NCBI RefSeq assembly: GCF_025399195.1
Contig: NW_026252148.1
Location: 62,001-126,000, forward strand
Length of the DNA: 64,000 nt
Reading direction: 5' to 3'
Source of the DNA: Umbelopsis ramanniana AG
Taxonomy: Eukaryota; Mucoromycota; Umbelopsidomycetes; Umbelopsidales; Umbelopsidaceae
Notes under the pieces: generated by a model
Seen by the model: the letters and a program-made list of their open reading frames with translations, nothing else
Database searches by the model: none
Told to the model about the DNA's origin: nothing
Shown: in pieces, positions 31,374 to 42,634 of the stretch
Layout of the letters: every line of letters starts with the position of its first letter
Position numbering within the stretch: position 1 is the first letter of the stretch
Program-made: the position numbers and the translations under genes

Positions 31374-34300
31374 TCATTCACAATACTCTACATTGCCTTC
31401 GGGATTACCAGCCCATGTTGGAAAATGGACAGACTAGGGAGCGTACATGTTTGCAAATTAGGATTAGATATAAGGTATACTTCAGCATAGCATGCGAAAA
31501 GTCTCTTCCTTACCGAGTTGATACCGTTAATGCAAATGAAAATAAACAAGCTACAAATGAATGTTCCTGAATCCAAGGCTGCGCTGAGGACATAATTATA
31601 CTTTGCCCACCACGAGTGATGACGACGATACAGATAAAATTGAGAGACGAAACCACAGATGAAGGATGTGATGAGGATATTGGTTGGCACCTGTGGAGCA
31701 AAGCCAGCACCGCCTAAAATGACCTGTGATGACGAGAATCGGAAGGTTATAAAGGTTTCATCAATCTACAGTGTCGAAGTTTTCTATGCTATTTACCGGA
31801 ACATTGACCATTTTCCACGGAATCTTTGACTTGGGAAAACGTTTGTAAAGGAACCAGAAAGGTAGAGGAAGGACTATCCCTACCAGGAATGCCCAATTCA
31901 TACCTGGAAACTGCGAGTCCGGACCACTGCGAAAAAGCGTGTAAGTTTAGTGCGGTTCAGCCGGTATGATCCCAAATTCATTCGCTTACAAAAGTCTAGC
32001 AGGACCAACAGCTCCCCAGATAATACTACTGGCATAGAAGATACTAGAGCTACGGCCAGTCCATTGACCTAGGTAACAACTTGTGAATATGACCTCAAAC
32101 AAAATGACAAGCCTTGTATCTAAATTTCTCACCTGTAGGATCTGGTATGATTCCTTGCAACACTGGACGTTTGGCTGCCAGGATGATTTTGAGGACTACG
32201 TAGTTGACAATACCACCGAGTATTGTTCCATAAAATTGAGCGGCAAACATGCATTTCGGAGGGATTTTCATGTACAATCCTATTTGTTTGCTTGTTGCTT
32301 AGCACTGTGTTATCATCATATGTGCAAGTATTTGCACCTACCTAATTTGAGATCAGATACCAGTCCTAAACATTGAGCCATCGCCATATATCCATAGCTA
32401 TGTAGATTGGTTCATTAAACAATGTGCTGTAGTTTCAAAGTTGTAGCAATGTGGGCATATTACATACCATTTGAAAGTGACATTGGCAATTGGACGACCA
32501 GGCAACATGTATCTAAATAAAAGCTTTAATCACAGTTTCTAAGCGGCTGTCTTCTCTCAATCTTCATTAGGCATCATTCATCACTTACCCACATATCATC
32601 TCCGTGATGACGTTTAATCCAGGTTGGCTGCCTGAAATAGCTTGAATGATACCTGCAAGCAAATTGAACCATTGTCATTCATTATTTACGGCTCTTATCC
32701 CTTTCGCGACAAGCATTTACGTACCTATTGGTAGCGTTAACAACAATGCCACGCTATGGTAACCAGAGAAGTGGAATGTCAGCAAGAGAAGTTCACAACG
32801 TAAACATTTACATAAACCAAAGGTTACCCAATAGCCACCAGCAATCCCCACTGCAAACAAAAAGCAACACACAATTAGATTAACAGATGTAAAGAATTGA
32901 AGATAATATATCAATGTTTGCTTACCCATGGTAAATGAATAGGATACACTGTCGACGTTCAGTAAAAATTTAGTAAATGCTGTCATATTAGATTTTCTAA
33001 ACCAACTGACAAGTTTATACCTTCGCAGACGATAATGCTGATAACGATGGTGACGACAAACACAACAGCGTACCACCAGAACGGTACTTCTTTGTAAACT
33101 TGCATCATCTTCACATGAATGTCCATGCCAACTTCTCTTTCATACTTTCGTTGCTCCTTATTTTTACCCCAAACCCAGAATTCTTTTTTGAGATCTGATC
33201 CATAATACAATAGAACATGAGTGATTGAAGCTGTAAGCGCCACAAAAGAAAGGGCGAACATCATTGCGTTGTAAGGTGTCATATAAACGGGACTGTACTC
33301 TTCGTATGCCGTTTCATTAAAGTATCCATCGCTGATCACCCTAGAATGATTGTAAACATTTCCATCCTTGTCGAATAGTTTGGTGGTCAATATAGGGTAA
33401 CTGAAACACTAGTTAGTTCCTATTGCTTTCCTTCATGAACGGTTCCCGCTACGCTGGCTATTACCTCTTTGCATTCCACAAATTGCAAAAATAAGTAACT
33501 GGGCAGACAATCCAAACCATGACGACAGCACCAATATACCAATTAACTTGAGCCCACCCTGAATCAAAGGCAATTAATCAATATCCTTCAAATCCTCCTG
33601 ATCCAAAAGCGGTGTAAAGTATGATATTTCACTCGACATCTTTCATCTCAGCCTCTCAATATTTACTTACATGGAGTGAATAGTGGACCAGTAGCTCCAG
33701 CTGCATTCCAGTCAAGCCCTGAAAGTATTCATGATGACTACAGAGTTACTTTCGTAAACGTACCGTGGATGGAATCCTTACCGAAATTCAATATCCCTAC
33801 ACCAGAGAAGCCACTGCCTAGCGAGGCTAAAACCATATTTCCCGGTCCTCCAATCAAACAAAGTACAGCAACCGAAGAAAGCACAGGGAATATGAGTGTC
33901 GGGAACAATTCGTATACAAAAGTACAAGCAAACACGATAAGGAAGAACCGCATGCGACTCATGCCTTGTCGCTCTTCTTGGTCCTTCTCTTCGTCACGAT
34001 CGCCTAGTAGGTAAGGATCTTTTTCATGAAATGTGTTGAACAGTGATACAGAGGGAAGAGTACTTGGCCACAACATGGCAGTAGGATTAACTAAGAATTT
34101 CCTATAGAAGCCAGCCTGAGATTTTATTTAGCCCATTTTCCGCTTTCTCTTTGGTATCAAACCGTCTGCTCACCATTCCATAACCGAGGCATTGCGTACT
34201 GATCAGCAACAGGATAGAGCCAAGGGGACCAAGATCTTGTTGGTAATACAAATCCTGTCAATGGAAAAAGCCCGCATCGGTAAAAATCATATTTTCATGG

Positions 34301-35068
34301 TGACGATTTGCTAGCAGCTGACAAACGCTCCTCTTACCTGAATTGCTAAAATGTCAGTTGCATATGCACTACCACCACCAGTGCTAGCCATGATGACAAT
34401 GAGACAGTGCTCTTTAATGTTGAATGGTCCTGGATTGAGACTGAAGCTAAATCTGCCTATTGACCTACGGTAAAATATGGTGAGCGAGGCAAACGTAGTA
34501 TCAACAGAGGCAAAATTTCCTTTACCATTCCCTGTTAGGAAGAATGCGGGCGAGAAGCACTCCTAACGGATATGAGACCAAAGTGACAAAGAAGGAAGAG
34601 TATCCCAAAGAATTTGATCGAAAGAAATAGAACTGAGATACTAAATGACGAAGGGCATCAGAAAGAGAGTATGAGATTAGTATAGAATACTTTTACATTG
34701 CATTACCTGCCGCTCCTAAGATGCAAAATATTGTTCCCAGAAACCAAGCACGAAAACTATAGCGTTTAAAGAAAAGTGTGTCATCAAAACATATATGTAT
34801 GGCCAAATCGCTCTCGGCGAATGTGGTATGAAGTAAGTTCTTACGTATAGACAGGAAGTGATGGGTTGTCGACCGTACGAACAGTCGACCGTACAATATC
34901 GATAGGCTGATCTTCCAGTTCATCGGCATGCTCTAGCTCTTCAGTGATATCAGGGTTTTTAATAACTGCTTCGTCTTTCAAGACTTGTTGAATGCTTGAA
35001 TCCATGTCATCGACAACCGTATTTTCAATAGAGTATTCCTGTACAGAGTGTTCGTCCTTTTTACTCAT
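31374..35068 (-). CDS. OPT-family oligopeptide transporter
   Basis: Twenty exons join in frame to 778 aa: 34845-35068, 34707-34756, 34526-34640, 34338-34464, 34174-34254, 33764-34115, 33671-33718, 33465-33558, 33021-33400, 32926-32948, 32828-32850, 32725-32753, 32589-32652, 32468-32512, 32342-32397, 32133-32279, 31990-32068, 31797-31926, 31514-31723, 31374-31433. The acidic cytoplasmic N-tail (1-75) is followed by many membrane segments. OPT signatures include the FFRSNSLGY-like loop after TM1, [76 protein letters not shown] and the C-terminal [11 protein letters not shown]. OPTs are proton-coupled importers of tetra/penta-peptides, glutathione or metal chelates at the plasma membrane (Isp4 group). 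Exons 10-12 are only 23, 23 and 29 nt. The substrate cannot be read from the sequence. Confidence 0.93.
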
Positions 35069-35869
35069 GATGAAAGAGAAGAAAGGGAGAATGAGGGTAA
35101 ACTGAGGAATAATCAGCTACACGAAACAAAAAGGATACATACACGGCTAAAGATAAGGATGGTATATAACTGCTCACGTTATTTTATTGATATCTCTTCT
35201 GCGGCTGACAATATGGAATTTGGGTTGTATGTGGGGAATGCATAGAAAAATACATCGGCAGATGAAAGAAAAGAGAAAAATTTAACATGGCAAACAACCT
35301 AAAAATTAGAGAATTCTGCCAAATTTTACCATCATGGACAGAGAAACAAAAGTAGGATCATGTTGAGCCCCTCCAGATGTTTAGTAGTAAATATTTTGTA
35401 ATGAAAAGTTTCACCGAACTCGCATAGGTAATCTCTCGATCAAACGACTCTCCCGTGTTCGTTTCAATTATCATGAGAACGGTGTCTTACCAGCTAGTGA
35501 TTACTTTGATTTCGAACAACATGGCATGATAGCCAGTGTGATCATGCGCACAGCTAATCCAACAGTCCCTGCGTCTTCCAACCATAGTTCAATATATAAT
35601 ACCGAAGGTAGAAGAACATACTCATGCCTTTGGTAGGTTCAATTTAGAAACTGGCTAGAAAAAAAAAAAAGGCACTCAGGCATGTCCCGACGCATGGCAT
35701 ACTCAATTTCTTCCGTCCATGATAAGCATCCTAAGAAAATCTTAATTAGAAATTGTATATTTTATTTACAATGAATGATCATGACCAAGAATAATGATAT
35801 GGGAAGGTAGAGACAAAATAACCGAGGAAAAGGCTAAAACTACTAATGGTGAGTATTTAGCACATCATC
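35069..35869. other. Intergenic, no gene recognised
   Basis: These 801 bp contain the upstream region of the OPT gene and the 3' flank of the kinase-like gene. The stretch is AT-rich with an A13 run near 35658. No gene is seen. Confidence 0.45.
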
Positions 35870-37617
35870 CTAAATATTATCGTCTTCGTCCTCTATTTCA
35901 TACAACGCCATGTCGAATGGCTTATTAGTAAAATGCAATCGAACCAATGAATCTAATGGTGGCAAGCTTGCCAAAGTATAAACTCTGGTAGTGGAAGTTC
36001 GTGGATTGTTGGAGCCGGGAATGGTCACAGCCGTTTTCGCCAAATGTTCATCACAAGCCTTTCTTCTCTGGGTGACATATTCAGCAACCTGAGGATCCAG
36101 AGGACTCTTTTCCGGCATATCTTCATTGTGTGATCGAACAATGCTACATATTTCATCTGCGTCTGGTCGATTTGCTGGGTTGGGCTCGAGACAAGCCGTA
36201 TATAATGCCTAATGACAAGAAGGTTTTAATTTAATCTCGATGACAGGATTACCTGAGATGTCGTGAAAAATTGATAGTAAGATAAGACACGTACCTCATA
36301 CCACTTTGGCACGCCTGGAACTGGTTCGATGCGATATACTTCTGGATTACTGAGCATGATCTCTGGAGAAGGGAATACCACCTTGGCGACCAGCTGCCAT
36401 ATTATAATCCCCAAGGAATAGATGTCTGATTTCTCTGTATAAATTCCATCGCTCACCTCTGGAGCAATAAAGGGTAGACGTCCTAGCAACACAAATTGCA
36501 GCAAGGTCAGGTCGAATGTCCGGATAAAGTAAGGCAAGTAAGTTGTTTTACTTACCGTAATGCGCTTTAGCAGCCTGAGTAACAGTGGTGGCTTCATTAG
36601 ATGCAGTAGAAAAGCGGTAATCCACCAAGAAATAATCCTCTTCGGCACAGATAACATTACGCGGATGAATGTTGCGATGACACATGCCAATCTCATCATG
36701 TAAACTTGCGATGTTAATGGCTACTCGAGTGATCGTGCCAGTGATGGTTTTCAAATCTAAATCTCCCAAAGGATCTTGCTGAAAGTGATCTTCCAAATTA
36801 CCATCTTGAGCGTAGGTCATCACCATCATCAAATCACCCGTCGTCTCACAGACAGTAACACCACTGAATAGAAGAGCCAAAAAAGCTCTGGATTGAACGG
36901 CAATCTGAAAGGGCCAACAATAAAGATGGTCAACTCACATTGTAATTAGGTGCAGGATGGCTCGCGTCCATACATGATATGCTTACCTCATTCAAAACCT
37001 TGTCATCAACAATCTTCAAAGCCACCTTCAATTCGGTGTTGGCTTGGAGAAAAGGGAGTCGAAGGGTAGCAGAGTAAACAGCAGAGAAACCGCCACACCC
37101 AATGAATTGCATGTTGCTGAACCATCTCCACGGGTACCAACGCATATACTGTGACAAATCGTCCTGAAAGATTTGAGTGATGGCTTTCTTGGCTCTAGGA
37201 TGGGTATTTTCGACAACATTTTGCACACCATACAAGTCACCGAGCGCTTTGTAGGAAATGGCCTGTCGCCAAGTGATAGTCCAATGCTGTTATGTGGAAG
37301 AAAGGTTGAGTCAAGGCAAGACAAGACAAAACACCACAGTCCATTAGACAAAACAAAATGGAACTTACCCAGTGATCATCAAAGTCTATTCCACACTTTT
37401 CATATCTATCTCGGGTCTGCTTATACAGTCTTTCATAGCTGACTCGAGCATCTTTGGCGGATTGCCGTTGATTGTTGGCAAGTTCGGGCTTGATGGCATG
37501 GATTAAAGACTGAAGGTCGAAATCCTCGGAATGTTGTTCAATTAGTTGATGCATGGACATCAAAGTTTGCTTTGCCAAGTCAGCCTTCAACTTTCTCAGG
37601 TGATATTCGCTTTCCAT
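35870..37617 (-). CDS. Protein kinase-like protein, probable pseudokinase
   Basis: Five exons (37369-37617, 36987-37286, 36556-36904, 36295-36482, 35870-36208) give 474 aa. An N-terminal helical region (1-130) precedes a kinase fold. The Gly loop FIGCGGFSAVYSA and the VALK lysine (KVALKIVDD) are present. The catalytic loop reads CHRNIHPRNV, so the HRD aspartate is Asn, and the DFG triplet reads DYR (VDYRFST). The P+1/APE segment (LPFIAPEVSDGIYTEKSDIYSLGIIIW) is intact. The style, with HPRN and PFIAPEV, matches the tyrosine-kinase-like family expanded in Mucoromycota and Glomeromycotina. With the catalytic base replaced, strong phosphotransfer is unlikely, while ATP binding is possible; it may act as a scaffold. 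The C-terminal about 90 residues are unassigned. Confidence 0.8.
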
Positions 37618-38665
37618 CAGGAAATCCTTATTCGATTTTTTGAATCAATTGCAAATGATTTTACCAGCAGGCCAAAAAAAAAAAGTGTGGGTAGCATTTT
37701 TTTTCACGTCCCGCACAGCGTTGCGGAGCTCAGACCACACACGGCCCTTCCTCCTCTTTGATCAAAGATGTTGGCTATCGATAAGCCGACCCTGAATGAT
37801 TCTAAACATGTTTGGTACATCGAAGATGCAAGAAAGAGCGAAAACTCCGGTACGATTAGCAAGAGAGCCACCTTAAAGACAAGTGTCACCAAAGTTACAG
37901 TGAAATGTAACAAAGTGCTCTTTTTACCATCTTTTGATTGTGTACAGCAGGCAATAAGATGTGGTGTACAACCTTTTGAAAAAGATCGTCCATCAGAGCA
38001 TACAATGGGGTCCACCGACCCATATTTGACCAAAGATAAAGCATAATGAGTGGACATGCTTTAATATTAAAGTGTGGTGGATCCACAACCTTTTTTTTTT
38101 TCATCATTGTTTTGTTACTTTGGGGTCGCTGCAGATTGCTTGTCATCTTCAAATTCCTTTATTGGATCAATGATGAAATCGAAAAATTTGTTTGTAGTTG
38201 TCGTAAAAAGTTTTTATGTGTAAAAGTTAGATTTTTGTGAATGTCTTTTCAGGGTTCCACATTCAAAGGTTATCTTCGTTGACGCCCAACAACTTGAGGT
38301 CCCAAGACATGCGCCAAGGGTCATTAACAAGTAATATTTCATTCATGTACCAAAATCTCACCCCCATTATTTACTGTGACCTAATGGAAATTTTTGCAGC
38401 AAGCTTGTTTCTACGCGTGGTTCGGTCACTGCTGAGATTAAATAGGGTCTGGATCTCTTCCATCGAACAGCTTCCAGATCCCGAACTGTCACCAATTATT
38501 TCATACTTCGCAAGATTGCCAACGTTTGGATAACGAACGATAAACCTTGGCGTAGCGACCAAACACACTATACTTAAAAAGTTCTTTTCCATGAGCGCTT
38601 TCTTTTTGTTTCGGTTCGGTTTAACACTCGGTTTCCTATAGCTAATACTACTTGGCTTCAAGAAA

Positions 38666-38735
38666 GGGGGGGGGGAAAGGCAAGAGGTTCGGTGGTAAAA
38701 AGCAGTCGCAAAAAGTCGAGAGCGAGGGGGGGGGG
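38666..38735 (+). repeat. Paired G10 homopolymer tracts
   Basis: Two uninterrupted runs of ten G begin at 38666 and 38726, exactly 60 bases apart, with shorter GG groups between them. They lie 100-170 bp upstream of the TATA box of the zinc-knuckle microprotein gene. Long G-runs are otherwise rare in this AT-rich window. Confidence 0.6.
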
Positions 38736-38833
38736 AACGCATCTAAAGTAAAGTTGACTGCGCCGAAAATGCAATTGGCAGGCAGGGCCGGGGCGTGCCA
38801 ATTTGGTAGTCATCATCGCGGGGACCAAATGAC

Positions 38834-38842
38834 ATATATAAA
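38834..38842 (+). promoter_or_regulatory. TATA box of the zinc-knuckle microprotein gene
   Basis: The sequence ATATATAAA lies 75 bp upstream of the ATG at 38917. It is followed by a C/T-rich leader (38875-38900) typical of fungal transcription start regions. Confidence 0.65.
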
Positions 38843-38916
38843 TTGAGCTTCCATTAAAAGGCATCCATTCGTTTCGTTTACTTTCTCTCTCCCTTTCATC
38901 AAACACTCACATTAAA

Positions 38917-39075
38917 ATGGTTCCTCCATCAAAGACTTCACACGTTGCTCAAACCTCTACACATCAACCAAAGCACGAATGTCGGCACTCACCCGCCAAC
39001 CACAACAAGGGCAAAATCTGTTACTTTTGTGGTTCAAAAATGCACGCTTCATCAGACTGCCCTCTCTATGCGTAG
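38917..39075 (+). CDS. Zinc-knuckle (CCHC) microprotein, 52 aa
   Basis: This short frame reads MVPPSKTSHVAQTSTHQP, a His/Asn-rich middle with one extra Cys (HECRHS), then CYFCGSKMHASSDC and the end PLYA. The C-terminal motif is an exact C-x2-C-x4-H-x4-C zinc knuckle, as in CNBP/Gis2, Air1/2 and retroviral-type Gag proteins, which bind single-stranded nucleic acid. Only one knuckle is present and nothing else is attached. A TATA box 75 bp upstream and a pyrimidine leader support a real promoter. Two alternatives are an exapted fragment of a retrotransposon Gag, or one exon of a larger gene; no flanking retroelement sequence is visible. The function is unknown. Confidence 0.55.
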   Translation: MVPPSKTSHVAQTSTHQPKHECRHSPANHNKGKICYFCGSKMHASSDCPLYA

Positions 39076-39900
39076 ACAACAATCCAATATTCCCCTTCTT
39101 CAGCTGATGATCATGGAATTGGCCTTAAACATACATAACAACAACACAAACAATCGAATTGCCTGCCTCTGTAAAAAGAAAAAGTAGAAGAACCCAAGTT
39201 CTATCTGGACCTGCATTTACCAAAAAATTTGTCTCTCAACATTGCCGCTACTTGGGCCGCGCTTGGGATGATCAAACTTAAAAAAAAGGTACTGTAAGGG
39301 TGGATGGCAAATGACCAAGAGAAATTGCAAGACAAGAGAAACTCGATCGACTTTTTGCCCATAACAACAAACTGCAAAATCGGTTTCCGCGGTTAAGAAC
39401 ACCAAACAATCATCCCGTTTTCTTGTAAACTTCGACAATATTCTGCTGCGCATGACTATTCGCATGTTTTACGATGATAGGAATTGATCGATTTCCTTTC
39501 TTCACTATGGTATTCCTTCTAAAATGTTCGTAAGGGTCCAGCTGGTCTATGGACTTTTTCCATGATGGCAACATGGGGAAAAAAAAGGAACAATATTGTC
39601 AGCCTTACTATAAGCATGAAGCAAAGAGAATACCAAGGAACAAAAATCCCACATATTCAGTATATACTCTAGATGTTTGTTGTCCGTCTTATAACCCATT
39701 CCCAATGTGTTCTTTTTTTTCTTCTATACCTTCTTATTGACATTATCTTTGTACATAACATTACGCTCGCATTTAAAAAAAGAATAAATTCCTACACAAA
39801 TCTAAATTTTCTCAAAATTCTCGTTGGCTGCCGAGTTGGGTAGGAGGCTGAACATCGTCACCAGCTTTGTCTCCTCTTTGTCCCCCCCCCCTCTCATTCT

Positions 39901-39925
39901 CCCTGACCCTCCCCCCAGGACCCCC
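39901..39925 (-). other. Canonical G-quadruplex motif
   Basis: Four C-runs of 3, 3, 6 and 5 bases with loops of 3, 1 and 4 bases lie on the + strand, so the - strand satisfies the quadruplex rule. A further C10 run lies 9 bases upstream. Confidence 0.6.
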
Positions 39926-41053
39926 AATATTCAATATAAACGACAATGGCACTGTGGCGAGCCAATTCGTTTTTCCGACAGTCAGCAAATCATTTTAACT
40001 GGCTGCAGTGAGAAGTTTGGAGTTAGCTCGATACCACACTGACTTATCTTTTCCATACATTACACCTCCTTGTTGTTCCTCCTTGATACCAAGGTTGTAG
40101 GTCAAGTGGTGGGATCTGCGGTTCTTTTTTCCGGGAATTAGTCCGCCAAAATAAGCTGGCTGAATCTCTTGGTATTCCCCGATTGGCCATTGAAAGATAC
40201 CGAGATTGTGCACCCTTGTGTTTTATTTGGTGCTTGAAATTTGGCCCAGCTCTGAAGAATGTCCATTACCCCCGGGTGACTGACCAAATGAAGGAAAAAA
40301 CAAGCAACTGGGGAGACTTGTGATGTTATTTATTTCATACAAATTGATTCATCGCTCACCCTGGGTGCGCGCCTCGGCTGTAATATTTTGGTATCGACAC
40401 AACATTGCTGCACTTGTTACACACCTTTTTATTGTAGTGTTGTACGATGCGCCAATCCATTTCAACCTCCTTTATTACAGCCCAAAAAATTTTTTTTTTC
40501 GATGACCACGAATTGCAGATCAATATTCGTCGTGGCGAATGTCAAATCGATTGGGGCTCGTGAATTCATGGTGCGGCGCGACTATAATCTCCATCTCAGA
40601 AGAGGAACCAAGTCAAGAACACAATGACAAATTGAAACGGTGGCAAATTATCAAGTTCATAAGACATTTTTTTATTGTGGGAAACTAAGCTATATAACTG
40701 CATAAATAATATAAGCTAGTGGCATTAGCTTACCTGATTTTGATAGTATAACGCCATATAGTCTATCCTGTAAAATGGAGCTAAAGATTGTATATAGTTT
40801 AGTATAACCGAACACGAGGAAATAATTTGACATTTTGGCTAATCCTTCATGGCAAGCTGGTAGATGCTCAGAGTTTGTAGTGATCTCAAGAGTGCACAAG
40901 ATTCATGGTCGAGGCACTTCGAAGAGCTGGGTTTAATAGCAATAAAATTTCATCCTGTCATCATACCAGTCTTGCGAGGATAGCCAATGTGGATGGGAAA
41001 TGGATGCTTACCATAAGATTGAGGATGGATGCGAGAGGAAAAGGAAAAGGAGA

Positions 41054-41072
41054 GATGGATGGATGGATGGAT
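41054..41072 (+). repeat. GATG tetranucleotide microsatellite
   Basis: About four and a half copies of GATG follow a purine-rich AAGG stretch. This is a simple repeat with no associated gene. Confidence 0.7.
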
Positions 41073-41766
41073 AGACGCGAGATAGAAATTAGCCGCATAA
41101 AGCACTCCGCCTAAAAAAAATTTCCAACTGTGGGCTATTCGGATATGGCCTGCAACAGTTCGCCTTCTGGAAAAAAATTCAGGCGTGACTGCCAGAGCTT
41201 GTTTGCCTGTCAAACGCTCAAAAGATGTCTATTCAAACCAAGGTAGTAAGGCAAGATTACTCTGCCATAAAAGATATTGTGTGTACTGACTAAGCATATA
41301 TGATTTTTTTTTTTTTTCATTTTCATATACATGCGCGGGTAATACTCTTGTGCATGGTGTTGCATTGTGTAGGTGTTGCTTTATGCTAAACCTTTGACAC
41401 AAATGACTGAGCTAACTGAAACCTATTACTTTCCATTAGTTTAAGCCTGACATCATATAGATGCGGGACCAATGGCAAGTGGTGCCTTGCTCTATTAAAA
41501 TATTCCGTCTATTGTGGTTCGATGTTTCAATTTGAGCACGTCGGGGATTGAGCCAACGGAAAGAAACGCTGAGAAACACGTTCATAGAAGTTGACCATCA
41601 CATGAATTGTGGGAAAAAATATAGGTGTTGGCGGAAACGTCAAGGGGGAGAAATTTTAAAAAAGACTTTTTAGAAATAAATAGTTCTCCGAGACCTTAAT
41701 GTCGATATGCCCTGAAGTATTCCGTCGTAGCATGAAGTAAATGAATAAAATAATTTTCCAATGCTG

Positions 41767-41775
41767 TATATAATA
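41767..41775 (+). promoter_or_regulatory. TATA box of the small secreted protein gene
   Basis: TATATAATA lies 58 bp upstream of the ATG at 41833, the usual spacing for a TATA-dependent fungal promoter with a short leader. Confidence 0.65.
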
Positions 41776-41832
41776 GAAGGTTCAGGGGATACAGAATGAT
41801 CAAGCAACTATCACTTTTTACAAAGAACCAAT

Positions 41833-42117
41833 ATGAAAGCCAGCGGACTACTTCTTGGACTAACATTGATCGTATGTTCGTCCCGGCTGACTAACGGAGC
41901 TCCAACGGCATATGCCAACAAAATTATGGCTGACGCCGACGAGACAGATGTCAATGCAGTGGCACCAGTTGCTCAAGCGCCACAAGAAGTCCAACCCCTT
42001 TTCAGATTGACACCTGAACAGAGCCAAATGCTCAATGGAAACCCTCACGCAGACCCTTTTCCTCAGCCCGATGGTGTTCAACGCATACACAGCGTCAACG
42101 GAAAGCAAACCCTATAG
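41833..42117 (+). CDS. Small secreted protein, 94 aa
   Basis: The N-terminus is a textbook signal peptide: a positive start (MK), a Leu-rich core (LLLGLTLIVC), then a likely cleavage site after NGA (about residue 23). The mature part is about 70 residues, acidic then Pro/Gln-rich, with no cysteines, no membrane segment and no recognised domain. It ends with RIHSVNGKQTL. A strong TATA box close upstream suggests inducible expression. No introns were found. I do not recognise a family. A cell-wall or extracellular role is inferred from the signal peptide alone. Confidence 0.6.
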   Translation: MKASGLLLGLTLIVCSSRLTNGAPTAYANKIMADADETDVNAVAPVAQAPQEVQPLFRLTPEQSQMLNGNPHADPFPQPDGVQRIHSVNGKQTL

Positions 42118-42634
42118 GCATTGTCCGGAGAATAGGACTTGTGACCAAAACTACGTTGAAACACCTCTGAGCTTGTTTGAACAAGTAGGAATAACCTTTG
42201 CTATAAATCGATCCAATCGTCTTCGATCGGGTTTGTAATTACACCAATTCATTTGTTTACGAATTCTCTTCCTATTGCAATAGTTCGATCTCGCAAGATT
42301 ACAGTGAACATACTTTATTTACATAAGAAATAAAAGCTTTATGCTATTCGAAAAGAAATACGCTGGTCTCATGGAAGCTCTTGTGAGAGAAAGCAGGCAT
42401 ATTGTGGGAATGAAAATAGGTGTGAAAGTGGGGAAGGATGGGCTGGGATTGGTCGGAAATTATCGGTGTGACAAAGCAATTGGAAATTGGAAATGTGAAA
42501 CCTTTTTTTGGTGGCTAAAAAGGTATATATAAATTTACCCTGTCTCCACAACTTACGTTTCCCCATTGCTCTTTTTTCTTTTATGACCTTTTCGTATACA
42601 ACAATTTGAAATATCAACCGTCTACATCAACATT
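42118..42634. other. Intergenic with TATA promoter
   Basis: These 517 bp separate two small genes on the + strand. Apart from the TATA box at 42524-42533, nothing is recognised. Confidence 0.45.
42524..42533 (+). promoter_or_regulatory. TATA box of the KGVRF-motif protein gene
   Basis: TATATATAAA lies 102 bp upstream of the ATG at 42635 and is followed by a C/T-rich leader. Confidence 0.6.

Larger units (their letters stand above)
37618..38916. other. Gene-poor stretch with G-tracts and a TATA box
   Basis: A 92-codon frame (37768-38046, +) and an overlapping antisense frame show no family features and are not called. At 38072-38085 there is a palindrome around GTGGATCCAC. Two runs of ten G lie at 38666-38675 and 38726-38735. 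A TATA box at 38834-38842 serves the microprotein gene downstream. Confidence 0.4.
39076..41832. other. 2.8 kb interval without recognisable genes
   Basis: Short open frames on both strands lack protein-like composition. The interval holds a C10 run (39882-39891), a G-quadruplex-type C-tract cluster (39901-39925), a GATG microsatellite (41054-41072) and the TATA box of the secreted-protein gene (41767-41775). The rest is AT-rich. Confidence 0.45.

Noticed and set aside
37704-38057. Overlapping frames of 92 (+) and 117 (-) codons
   Set aside because: No motifs and mutually overlapping; AT-rich noncoding composition.
38652-38846. 64-codon Gly/Lys-rich frame across the G10 tracts
   Set aside because: Starts at TTG, is created by the homopolymers and runs into the TATA box of the next gene.
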